Of a stretch of 64,000 nucleotides of DNA, positions 46,774-57,287 are shown in pieces. Under the pieces are notes generated by a model. The model saw only the letters and a program-made list of their open reading frames with translations. It was not told the DNA's origin and searched no databases. Position 1 is the first letter of the stretch. Every line of letters starts with the position of its first letter. The translations under genes were made by a program, and so were the position numbers. The DNA comes from Paramacrobiotus metropolitanus (lineage: Eukaryota > Tardigrada > Eutardigrada > Parachela > Macrobiotidae), in NCBI RefSeq assembly GCF_019649055.1, contig NW_026570226.1:2046001-2110000 (forward strand), given 5' to 3'.

Positions 46774-48625
46774 ATGGCTTCTTCTGATCCCGGCTGCAAC
46801 TGGGATGGTGTGTTTGGCATAACAAATGGAACGGCAGCACCGGACGATACAGCACAGACTAATCCCAGTCATTACGTGTATTTAATTGGATATCCTATTC
46901 TGCTGTGTTGCTGCACAATGGGGAGTTTATTGATAGTGGCTGCATTACTAAAAGATTCCATTAAGACATCTTCGACCGTTTATTTAATTTGTTTGGCTGT
47001 TAGTGACTTATGTGTTCTGTAAGTAACTTCCAAATTCACTTATTTTACGATGAAATAAAATCACATAATTATTATTAATTTTAATTTTATACTGAAAATT
47101 TTATGCGCGCTCTTACTTTGCTGCACAGGAAACAGTTCGCATCCGTGCACTAGTATTTATAGAATCCATTTTTCAATGTTAATTTTTGCATCTACATGTA
47201 CATGTACGTTCGATGCAGCATATGATTGATATGAATATAATTATACTATAATTATTGTACGAGTATATGTACCTCGAATAGGCTATGTGACTGCAACAGT
47301 CGGGCTGTTTAATTAACAGATGGTCCATTCTCCCGGATTACATTGTCGAAGCGCAAGCGAATCTTGGGATGCTGAACGAAAACAGCTCCATTGTGCACGA
47401 TTCCATATATTACAAAGGTTTTGGCTCATTTTGGGGCGAAACAGCAACACAGTTCTCCGACTGGTAAACTGCACATCTGTGTTTTCACTGCGCACAATAA
47501 ATACTCCCTCACGCACCGAATTTACAGGACACTCATAATTTTCGCTGTCGAACGCTTAGTGGTTTCCCTAAGACCACTTCGTAGAAGAACGGTTCCCGAC
47601 GGATTTCGCAAAGCCATTATTGTGCAGGCCGTAGTCCTGTTTCTGGCGATACTCTTTTCTCTCAGTTATCTCGTGTGGTACTATTACTACATGTCGGTGG
47701 CTGATACGTGCCTGGCTCCTACACTTCCGGATGTTCTCCAGCTTTGTGCACCGGCTTTATACCGCTGGTATTTGTTGCAGACGGATGCTGAGGTACGCAA
47801 AAGAACGTTAACAACCGAAAGAAAACGAATTTCATTGATATCCTTATTGCGACCAATGCGGCGGATTACTTTTTCACCCGTATAGAAGACTTGCAAAACG
47901 TCTGTTCAATTTCCCATTGCTTGCTGGCAGCAGCAGTACCGAAATTCATTTATATTATTGTACCTACTCAGTGCTCGTTGGAAATTCTAAACCCGGACTT
48001 GTAAATGTAAAAGTACAGATACACACCTAAAAAATAAATATCTATAAAATATATACATATATATGTATTTGCTGGATTATTTCAGATGGGAATGTGGATA
48101 GCCAAGTGGATATTATTACTGATATTCGATGTCAGCTTGATGGCTGTTCTGTGGCTGCACTGGAACGCAATGCGTCGACACTATCCAGGATTGCCGGTCA
48201 CTGCAGCGCCGATGACGACGACCACCAACGCCAACGCCACGGTCCCACGCAATGCCAGCATCATCCTGGCTGGGAGTCTGACACTGTACACGGTGTCGCA
48301 GTTGCCCCTTGTCATCCTCACCTGTCTGAAGATCGCCCGTCGGCCACCGTATTGCTCGTACAATTTGACGCCGGATGCCGAAAACCGCGCCACGCCGGTG
48401 GTAAATATTATTAGCTGGAGTAACTACTGTATGTCGTTCTTTGTCTACTGTCTGGTCAGCTCCAAATTCCGCCGACAGTTTCGCAGTCTGTACAGGAGGA
48501 CATCAGAGCAGGCCTCGTATTCTGCATCATCCAAGAGGATGTCGGCAGCAACGGAAATCATCGTTCTTGATACAACCCGAAGAGACTCCAACGAGCGTTT
48601 TAACCGGATAATGAGCAAACTTTGA
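46774..48625 (+). CDS. Rhodopsin-like GPCR 1 (divergent, peptide-receptor type)
   Basis: 397 aa, four exons: 46774-47018, 47320-47463, 47528-47792, 48086-48625 (phases 2, 2, 0). Seven hydrophobic segments in class-A order: TM1 from YVYLIGYPILLCCCTMGSLL, TM2 with LAVSD (Asp2.50 kept), TM3 ending FAVERL in place of DRY, TM4-TM5, TM6 with SQLPL, TM7 ending SFFVYCLVSSKFR in place of NPxxY. N-terminal N-glycosylation sites. No Cys at the top of TM3, so the usual TM3-ECL2 disulfide cannot form; ECL2 itself has two Cys. The TM7 end resembles invertebrate neuropeptide receptors (NFxxY type), but the ligand is unknown. AATAAA follows the stop by about 90 nt. Tandem paralogue of the next gene, with the same exon structure. 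Confidence 0.82.
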
Positions 48626-48714
48626 TGGGCATCGATTGTAATCTTGCTAACTGCACAATGTTTTACAGTATTATGACTGTAAAATCGGCATAAACAGCCC
48701 GTTAACGGAACAGG

Positions 48715-48720
48715 AATAAA
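48715..48720 (+). promoter_or_regulatory. Polyadenylation signal of GPCR 1
   Basis: AATAAA about 90 nt after the stop codon at 48625. Confidence 0.6.
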
Positions 48721-49826
48721 TAAGCATTCGGGCGCCTCTCCACCAAAACATGCAAAACAACTTATATAACATTCGCAACCGCAACTGTCTGCGATCCGCT
48801 AGTCGAACGCGCGATACCATAAATAAAAATGCAGTTCTTATTAATTGTTCACTGTTTATTGCTGGATTTTTACTGATACGTATTCCGTTATCAATTGAAT
48901 GAATATTTTAGAGTTAAGTATTTTATGTCGTGGGAAGGTGTTAAATGCTTTTATGGTGACAGATATGATTAATAGCAGCGGTCATCGCACCGTCCGATGT
49001 CTGAAAGACCGCTGGAGAAATAGGCGATTGCGAAATGTTGGGTTAGTCACGATCCATCCGCGACCAGACTATCCCCAAAAAAAATCTATGAGAACATGCG
49101 CTATACTACTAGTCCAGTACTTCGTCTTGAGTTGTCTGTGCGCCGAAAGAATTATTTGTACTACGCACTTGTGGTTCCTTTTCGACTTAACATTAGCTGA
49201 CGTCCGCGATAGCAAACAATTTACCTATTTTAAAAGCACGGCGGTTCAACACAAAAAAAAAACAGAATCTGGCGAGCACAAAGGTCACAGTAAAAACTGC
49301 CAGTGGCCTTTGTTATCGGTGAGATTGTCAAAATATTGATCCAGATTGTTTTGTAATTTGCTTTTTAAATTCCTAGCCCCGTTGTGCCTGGATGCTTGTT
49401 AGGGCGATAAATAACTGCAGGTACGAGGTTCCGAATCAATTAAGACTTTAACGTACCCAGCTAAACCAGGGAGCTCGAGCGCAGGTACGACTGATATTGT
49501 ACATATAGCTTTGTACGACTATATATTTCCATTTAGCTTTCGGTTTTACAGTTGAAGAGATATCAGCTGACGTAAATTTGTTTGAATCAAAACTTATACG
49601 AAAAACGGTACTTAAAAAACAATAAAGCAGACCGTTTTAACAAGACCGGTTTTGTTTTCTTTTGATTATTCCACACGGCTCAAGCATTGCCCGCGGGATA
49701 GGTATGCACAATGCATAGCATAGCTGACTACAGTAAGGCCTAACGCACGACAAAAGATAGTGTGATTCACATAAAATCCACAAATAATTTCCCCTTAGAC
49801 GAATGCTGTTTCTCCGGGTCCTTCTG

Positions 49827-49836
49827 TATATAAAAG
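49827..49836 (+). promoter_or_regulatory. TATA box of GPCR 2
   Basis: TATATAAAAG about 140 bp upstream of the start codon at 49971, a good TATA consensus. The spacing to the ATG is similar to that of the DOMON 1 TATA box. Confidence 0.6.
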
Positions 49837-49970
49837 TTTTAACGTGTACGATGCATTAGTAAATCAACAATGCAGAAATAAATTTTCTGTTTCGTATTCA
49901 AGAAAACGACATAATTTGGATAACGATCTTATAATCATATTGGAACACGACATATAGTCCCATCACAGCC

Positions 49971-52051
49971 ATGACTGACAACGAAACCTTGACCCCAACG
50001 TTAACGGTTAACAATGGTGGATGCGATTGGGATACAGCCTTGGGTGTTAATACCACGTTCGAGAATGTGGAGAACAATTCCACAATCTATGTTTATTTGG
50101 TATTGTACCCGGTTCTGTTGTTCTGCTGTACGGTGGGCAGCAGTCTGACAATCGCTGCATTGGTGAAAGACCCCAGCAGTCGCCGAACTTCAACCGCCGT
50201 TTACATGATTTGCTCTGCTTGTGGAAATTTATGTATATTGTAAGTGATAGAATATTTGAGCATATGTAATTGTACGTACTGTAGTAAGCAGTTATCAATC
50301 AGAAATTTCAGTGCAGTAAATAATTACCTTGATTGAAATTCTATAAAGTACTTTTGCAGATGGTCAGCATTACCCGATTATATTACATCAGCAAAATCTT
50401 CCCTTGGCATTGACGAGAACGATGATAACAGCACTAGTAGCGCAGATCTTTTGGCGTTGCTGCAATATAAAGGTTTTGGCGTTTTTTGGAATGAAACGTC
50501 CATTCAGTTTGTAGACTGGTAAGGAATTTTCCACGTTTATAGCATCAAAGTTCATGATTTACTGTCTTTTGGAACAAAATATTACTCATAATTCTGCAAT
50601 CTGCCCTTTGCAGGACGTTAATAGTATTCTCTGTCGAGCGGCTGCTGGTTACACTGCGCCCTTTGTCCGCTATGGCCCGAACAGCTTCCACAGCGTGGCA
50701 GAAAACAATCATAAAAGAATTGATTGTTCTTCTTTTGGCCTGCTTGTTTTCCTTATCCTGGTTGTGCACGTACTATTATTGGTTACCATTATCGGCGACA
50801 TCACTATTAACTTTCCAGGAGCTCCTGACACCGCCATTACGACGTTGGTACACTGTGCAGAACGATGCTGAAGTAAGTTTTACTAACATCTAGCAAATAC
50901 AACATTAAGAATCAAAATGAACAGCTTATATACTATATAATATACACACTTTCGCACAGCACAGTTTATACAAGTACTACGATACTATGTAAAAATACTG
51001 TATTACGAATACTTGTGTTATTTTGTGTTGAAATTATTGTGTTGTACGGAATCGTTTTCATATTTGCTGCATCATAACTCACGATCAATAAAACTATTCA
51101 ATAAAACTACTCCCTAGGGTACCTACTCTAGAGTAGCATGCATACCTATTAGAATAAACCGCCCATATTTTGAAATTTGAACCGATGAAGAATGCACATA
51201 CGTTGTACATATTGACTTCAGCAAAGCAATTTCCCCATAACATAGTGATTTCTGCAATAATATAAGTGACATTCAACCTGAATGATATGTTCAGAAGTAA
51301 ATTCAACGGTATTCGGATTTTTAGAATGATTCAGCTTTCTGTGCAAATATAGGTGGGGATGTGGATAGCCAAGTGGCTAGCTCTCTCGTTTCTGAGTGCG
51401 GCCCTTATTTTCGTTCTCTGGAAGCACCGAAAAGCCATCTCAAAGTCGGTCGCTCAGAAAAAGGACAACCGCGCCCGCAATGCCAACTTAATCGTCATCG
51501 GAAGCCTTACACTGTACATGGTGACCCAACTGCCGTATGTTTTGTTGACCTGCTTGAAAATTGCCAGATCGCCACCATACTGTACTTTACGTATGACCAA
51601 CGCCCAGGATAGCAAGGCCAGATCAGTTGTCAACGTAGTCAGCTGGAGCAACTATTCCGTCAGCTTTTTTGTGTATTATCTGTCGAGTGCGAAGTTCCGC
51701 GAACAGGTGAAAAGCATGTTCACCGGTGTAAGGAACGGGAAGCAGCATCGAAATAAAGGGGGCATGCATCCGACCCAGAGCAGAGTCCAGTTGACAATGC
51801 AAACACTGAGTCCAAAAAATAGCAGTTCGTCCGATGATACAGAGATCGCTGTGGAGAAGTCCGAGGATGACCAAATAGAAGAAATTAAAGCCATGACCGA
51901 GATCGACTTGCGAAGACGAAAATCTATTCTACAAGCAGCTAGTATTCATCTGTCCGAGGAAGAGCGGACGTCAGAAGAAATCAGCACCATGGCGGAAATA
52001 GATTTGCGAAGGCGGAAATCCATTCTGCAAGCTACAACTGTTCATTTGTAG
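49971..52051 (+). CDS. Rhodopsin-like GPCR 2 with duplicated C-terminal motif
   Basis: 461 aa, four exons: 49971-50239, 50360-50518, 50614-50872, 51353-52051 (phases 2, 2, 0), matching GPCR 1 intron for intron. Shared features: GCDWD N-terminal motif, WSALPDYI after TM2, FSVERL at the TM3 end, GMWIAKW opening the last exon, CLKIARSPPYC, and SFFVYYLSSAKFR at the end of TM7. TM2 reads SACGN where GPCR 1 has LAVSD, so Asp2.50 is Asn. ECL2 and the top of TM3 have no Cys. The cytoplasmic tail is about 70 residues longer than in GPCR 1 and holds two copies of an 18-residue motif starting EIDLRRRKSILQA, separated by an acidic Ser-rich linker. RRRKS is a good basophilic-kinase site. Ligand unknown. 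Confidence 0.82.
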
Positions 52052-52830
52052 CCCGATATGTGTCTGTATGTTCGCTTCTGTTCCTTTATATGGCCAATGT
52101 TCTGCATAGGGATAGCGGAGCATTACACGGCTCCAATATCATATTATTCCGACCATGTGATAAATTGGCAGTTGATGGCCAGTCCACTTTTATTTCTCGT
52201 CACACGTGCTTTCAATGATTTTGTAATACTCGTACTTTTGTTTTCCTGCACCTGCAGGCTTAACAGTCAATTTCTGGCTGTTAAATCGGAAGATAAATTT
52301 ACAAATCCCGGCGTTACAAATCAAGTGTTAGCAGTTAAGTTAGCTTGTGAATTGATTTCCAATCTTCAGTAAATTTCATACTCCGATTAAGTATTACAAT
52401 GCTCCATACCCAATCAAACACAGCAATCAAATGCAACAGTGTCACAGCATATAGGTAACCATGTAAACATTAAAACAAATTCATTCGAAAAGTCCATTTC
52501 CAAAACGCTGAAAGCAGGCATCAAGCACCGTCAATCCAACTAACTCATCTGTTTTCCAAGAAAATTCTGCAAAAGGATAAAACCAATAAATGTAGCAGCT
52601 CGCAGGAAACCAGTTCAAGCCTTGTCCAAAAAGCGGAAAAGCTATGAAAACTGTGACATCAAATATTTCACCCCAAGCAATTCTGAAAGATCACATCGGC
52701 GACTAAATTCATAATAAAACTACATGTCTACAAATTACACTGGAAAATTTTGAAAGAAAAGCAGAAAGACCTGTAGGCATGCAGTATATAATCGGATAAT
52801 TCTTATTAAGAGATACAAACACGCCGCCTG
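52052..52830. other. Intergenic DNA, convergent 3' ends
   Basis: Lies between the stop of GPCR 2 (+) and that of the MIC19 homologue (-). AATAAA-like signals occur near 52585 and 52710. No gene seen. Confidence 0.5.
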
Positions 52831-54357
52831 TCAACACACTAAAAATTTACGAATTGTTCCATCAATATCTTTATTCATAATTACGCGGAATCCTCCGTAT
52901 TTCAAGGTTAAACGCGACAAAATACACGGAAAAGTGCCGCTCACCGTTTTGAACGTCTCAACTCCGCGAATAAAAGCATCTGCTTCCTGACTGCAATTCA
53001 GCGTTCGCGTGGTGTTCTGCTTGTAGCATTCCATTACTGCTTGCTGCAGGTCACTACTTATAACGTTCTGCGATTTTGTCCTGTTGAAGAGAATGGTTAG
53101 AGTCAGCGCAGCATGCAGATACATTTAGTTTTTCCCCATTAAATTTAAGATTACAGTGTGCACTTACGCAAACATGGACTCTACATTCTTCAAAGATCGA
53201 TGAAGCTCTTCTCCAGAAGTTTTTCTCACATGCTCTGACTAAAACATGTGGCCAATTATGATTTACATAGAAGTATGTATCATAATATCAGGAGACTGAC
53301 CAACATATATGTACATTTACAGGCGTTCAAACCACGTAACTTCATCTGGCGGTTAAGTATTAACGCTTTTGTTTCTGTTTTAACAGCGCAGCGCTCATAC
53401 GCACTGGTACTATCGTCGGGACGTAATATTAATTTTATATTAAATACATACTCTGTATTTGCCAGATGATTCGACAAGAAAATGCTAATAGGTAACTCCG
53501 ATGCAACAGTTATTTAATACTGAAAACTGAAAAGTGCAGCAAAAAATCACTGTCCTGAATTCCTAATCCAAATCAAAATCATGATTTATTTCATACAATA
53601 CACGTTGCATCAAAATTATTTCATAAGTTGCATCGAAATTCATGCAACACGCAAGCAATTACGGCATACACTGGCAGATTGTGTATTACACCTATTCCCG
53701 TATTCTGGTATCGGGTGCGCAAAACGAGAACGTATACGTACTGGCTACCTTGTGACACTCCGCAATTGCCCAATAAAATCTACTTAATTTAACGCAAAAC
53801 AAAAGCTAAGTAGTCTAGTTTCGAACAAAAGACTATAACTTACATCGGTTTCCAATCGCTTATATCGCTCTTGCCAGTCGTCTTCCAATTGGCGCAACAT
53901 CTGGTTATAATCACCCTGCATCCGTTCTTGCATCAGACCCTGCGCAATAAATCCCCTCTGCTCTCCGGAAGGTTGGTCTGTATTCCACACCATGCCATCA
54001 CTCTGCATCCCACTCGATGACGCCGCGGTTCGCGTGGTGGTGTCATTCTTCGTTTTCCCGCTGGAAGAACTCGTTTCTGGCGCTTGTGAGTGTGATGGTT
54101 CGCCATGCTGTTTGCTGTGTGATGGCGCTTCACCCGACCGCAAGCGCTTCGCAACGCTGTCTGAAATCTGAATAACGGATAACCAGTTGAGTGCTGCGGA
54201 ACAAGACGCATAAAAATAACACGTAAAAGCCAAATTCAAGATGACTGATGACCAATTCCACAATCAACAGTAACACTCAACTTCAGCATACCGCGATCAC
54301 TCCAGCTTGTTCGCGCTCGAAGGTAACTCGTCTGGTGGCTGTCGGCTGATTCCCCAT
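52831..54357 (-). CDS. MIC19: MICOS subunit MIC19 (CHCHD3) homologue
   Basis: 236 aa, close to the usual MIC19 length, in four exons from the high coordinate: 54357-54292, 54167-53844, 53238-53168, 53080-52831 (phases 0, 0, 2). MIC19 sits on the inner mitochondrial membrane and links MIC60 to outer-membrane contacts to keep cristae junctions. Evidence: N terminus MGNQPTATRRVTFE, matching the family's MG....TRRVTFE with a myristoylatable Gly2; the DUF-type ISDSVAKRLR segment; a Ser/Thr-rich linker; a predicted coiled coil about 100-130; and a C-terminal CHCH-like helix pair (DLQQAVMECYKQNTTRTLNC). Only the inner cysteines (Cys172, Cys183) of the twin CX9C motif remain; the outer positions are Ser162 and Gly193. 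A GTGAGC at 52944-52939 could be a donor, so the last about 35 residues are less certain. Confidence 0.82.
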
Positions 54358-54767
54358 TACAAGAGGTGTATAGGAGCTCAAAGTAAATCATACAACCTAG
54401 GTTACTCCGAAAATTGTTCAGTTTCTTTAACTGCACTAGTTTTTTTCAGCAAAATGTCGTCGAGATCAAAAAGGGCCATACGTGATAGGAGCAAAAGCTA
54501 TAAGCTAAAGTTTTGCAACCCATCATCTGCCTAGGTGCCTGCACCCTCTCCCGAAGGCGGCTGCAACATTACACAAAATAAATAAACGTAAACCGTAAAT
54601 CGTAAAATTTTTTCGTGAAGTATCAAGTCACAAAAATGCATTACCTAAATTGTTTTTCAGTTTTGCCAGCGACTTTCGCAGTCTGTGGCCCTGGTTTTGC
54701 TGTGGCCGCATAATGGCACTCAGTGCTGTCTGATATTGATTTCGAATTGTAAATTGTACTTATAACA
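54358..54767. other. Bidirectional intergenic region
   Basis: 410 bp between the start codons of the MIC19 homologue (-) and the next gene (+), so it probably contains both promoters. No TATA box is evident on either strand. Confidence 0.45.
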
Positions 54768-55610
54768 ATGCATTCTTATGGAACAGGATTTCGTTTCCTG
54801 GAGGTCTCCCAGGAATCTCTTCCGAAATACGAAAATTTTATCATAGATTCTCTGCGGAAAGCTACCGCAGTAGGTTTCACTGTGCATTCACCAATATCAC
54901 CAAGTACTACCAGTCAGCTTGGAGATGAAACACTGGAAGAGTGGTATGCGCGTAACAAGACCGCTGCCTTACATGAAGAAATCATTAGCGTTGGGCTGGC
55001 AGCTGCACATTGCTCCGAAGACAACATCGACGCAACTACCGGCGAACCGACAAAAATCGTGTTCCAGAACTTCAACTTGACCACTTGCACAATGGCGCCC
55101 AGTAAGGTGCGACGCGAAGACATGCTGCGGATGCTGGATCTTGGATACGATTATAACTATATAGCTGGCGCTGGCATTCCGTATTACCGAGGACGCGATG
55201 ATACCATTAACCAGTCAGAAATCTCGCAGAAGATTCGGAAAGTCTTCATGGGTGTGCACGGATCCGGTGACGGGTGCCATCCAGTTATCGTTCGGAATGG
55301 TCTTTCAGGTACTGTGCGATTATTGTGCATCCACTGGTATCTTGGGTGCATTGCTTTCGATGAAGTAAAGATTCGAAAAATGAAAATCATAAAAGTTTTC
55401 ATTTATTGTGAATCATCTTCGTGATAGGTCGTTGTAATTTCGTTTGCGATGTGCATCGTATTTTGTATTCCGACCTATACGTATACGAATACGTCGACAT
55501 TTTTTCCATTCCGGCCATTTTCACAATTAGGACTGTCAAATATCAGCAGCCCGCTTGTATCTGCGGCACGACTGATGCGCACGTATCGGTTTCTCATCTT
55601 TCCGCTATGA
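54768..55610 (+). CDS. Unrecognised protein, two exons
   Basis: About 206 aa from exons 54768-55308 and 55531-55610 (phase 1; donor GTACTG, acceptor CAATTAG). The first exon is a long open frame with mixed, protein-like composition (for example TLEEWYARNKTAALHEEIIS and LDLGYDYNYIAGAGIPYYRG), and the second joins in frame to a stop. No signal peptide or membrane helix is obvious, and I do not recognise a family. The second exon is chosen on splice consensus and phase alone; if the intron is not used, the frame reads through to a stop near 55424. The gene is head-to-head with the MIC19 homologue. Confidence 0.5.
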
Positions 55611-56756
55611 CTAAGAGAAAAAAATTGAAACATGTTCCCACCACTGATAACGGATACACTCGTAGAAATAAACACCAAATCTGACAGCACCGTGAATTCT
55701 GCAATAAATCTGCCTTCAGTGCCATTCACTACCATGGACAACGCAACACAACAAGCGCTAACTTATTAAGAAAAATTAATTTTTTCTTCTTTTTTCTTCA
55801 TGTGTAATAAATTTGCTAATTAGGTGTTAAAAAAACCAGGTGCGAAATTACTAATTAGGGGCAGATTCGCTAATTACAGTAATTTGGTGTTATATGTGCT
55901 AATTAGGTGTGAATGACTCTAGTTAGTTCATCAGATTTTCGCTCAATCACTAATTATTAAGTTAATTAATTAAACCTTATTATCTTAAAACCTTAATGAC
56001 GAACTGCAGTAAGTACAGCGTAATTACATACAGTTTAATGCAGCCTGGATCATTACGAACGTTTATTAGCAGCGCAGAATAATTTTGAAGAGTTGACAAG
56101 CGGTCATGAATGTGAGCGCGAATTATGAAACCGAGCTCAACAGCTCGGTTTTCTAATTCAGCAACTGATTCTCCATCTGACCAATGCGCGCGGCGTTATC
56201 AGTGAATCTGTCTGACTCACAAATCAGTGCGTGAGTCGTTGCGCACTCGAGAGTTTCGACCTAGATACAATTCGCATCAGAGTCCCAATCCGTGGCATAT
56301 TTGACAGCAACTATTAATATGGATTCACAATTTCACATGCCAGATACCAGAGTAGCGGTATTCTCTGCGCTTTTCAGCCTTTTCCACATTGAAAACCTTA
56401 ATAATTATTTAATAATTTCGTTTACAAGCTTACATAAAAATAGACAATATTATCATGTAATAAATTTTTTGAAAGTTTTATCATGTAATAAAGTTTTGGA
56501 AGTTTTTGTCACGTGGAACAACGCAAAGAATACCGTATCTCTGGCGTCCGGTTTGCGAATCCATATTGTGAAAATGTCCGGAAAATATCCATAATACGTA
56601 GAAGTACGCGAGCAGCGTTGCACAATTAAATTTGGAAAATAAGTACTCTACATACATGTGAAAATCGGTAATACCTGTATGTAGTAAACAGTAACGTATT
56701 TCCGGGTAGCCCAGTTATGCAGAATTAAACAGCAATTTTTATTTTCAGACCTTTTA
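55611..56756. other. Intergenic DNA with short repeats
   Basis: Contains a cluster of GCTAATTAGGTG-like motifs at about 55815-55905 and a two-copy 28-bp repeat at 56450-56505. A non-coding first exon of the downstream gene may lie here, since that gene is preceded by an acceptor site. Confidence 0.45.
56450..56505. repeat. Two-copy tandem repeat, period 28 bp
   Basis: A unit starting TTATCATGTAATAAA occurs twice in tandem with a few mismatches. Confidence 0.8.
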
Positions 56757-57287
56757 ATGGCTATGTCGGCCTTCGTGGGAATACTGAGTGATACGGCCAA
56801 AGAGCATCTTCAACGCATTCATGATTTGTTCCCAGGAAAAGTTTATGATGCTGCACTACTGTCGGACCAAAGTGCTTTATCCTGGGATGGACTGCCTTTT
56901 CGTTGCGATTTTTCACTGGACGGCGCTGATGACTGTGATGTTTTTTCTCTGTCACATGATGTGGGCGAACGCACTGTGCAAACCAAAGCTCCCAATACGA
57001 AACATCCGGCAGCGCTGGATGCTTTTGAAAATCTCATGGCCTTCCTTCATTGTCTTTCAGCGAAGAAGGGAATAAAGCGTTTGTTAAAAAGCACTGCTGC
57101 TTCTCCTGTAATGGAAATGAATGAGTTCGAAAACAGGATTTCTTGTCCGGGAATGAAAATGCCGGTACTGGTTGAACCCATTCCAACTTCGCGATTTGCA
57201 AGCTCGAAACGCAAGCGTGCAAACTTCGATTTTACCATACCTCTGTCGGATGTTGTCACAGATAAACGGCATAATCCTGGTTGTTAA
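56757..57287 (+). CDS. Unrecognised 176-aa protein
   Basis: One open exon that starts MAMSAFVGILSDTAKEHLQR and ends at a stop, with balanced composition and a basic patch near the C terminus (SSKRKRANFDF). An acceptor-like pyrimidine tract and TTTTCAG lie directly upstream (about 56743-56749), so an upstream exon, coding or not, is likely and the true N terminus may be longer. No signal peptide, membrane helix or domain is recognised. The opposite strand also carries short open frames here, but with less plausible composition. Confidence 0.5.
   Translation: MAMSAFVGILSDTAKEHLQRIHDLFPGKVYDAALLSDQSALSWDGLPFRCDFSLDGADDCDVFSLSHDVGERTVQTKAPNTKHPAALDAFENLMAFLHCLSAKKGIKRLLKSTAASPVMEMNEFENRISCPGMKMPVLVEPIPTSRFASSKRKRANFDFTIPLSDVVTDKRHNPGC

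Larger units (their letters stand above)
48626..49970. other. Intergenic DNA between GPCR 1 and GPCR 2
   Basis: Contains the GPCR 1 polyadenylation signal and the GPCR 2 TATA box. A 146-codon open frame at 48899-49339 (+) has no domain, no paralogue and AT-driven composition, and is not called. Confidence 0.5.

Noticed and set aside
48899-49339. 146-codon open frame on the + strand after GPCR 1
   Set aside because: No domain, no splice context, no paralogue next to GPCR 2; composition looks like chance.
52831-53124. Small secreted protein starting MYLHAALTLTILF
   Set aside because: The apparent signal peptide is intron sequence read through. From 53080 onward this is the last exon of the MIC19 homologue, joined in phase to exon 53238-53168.
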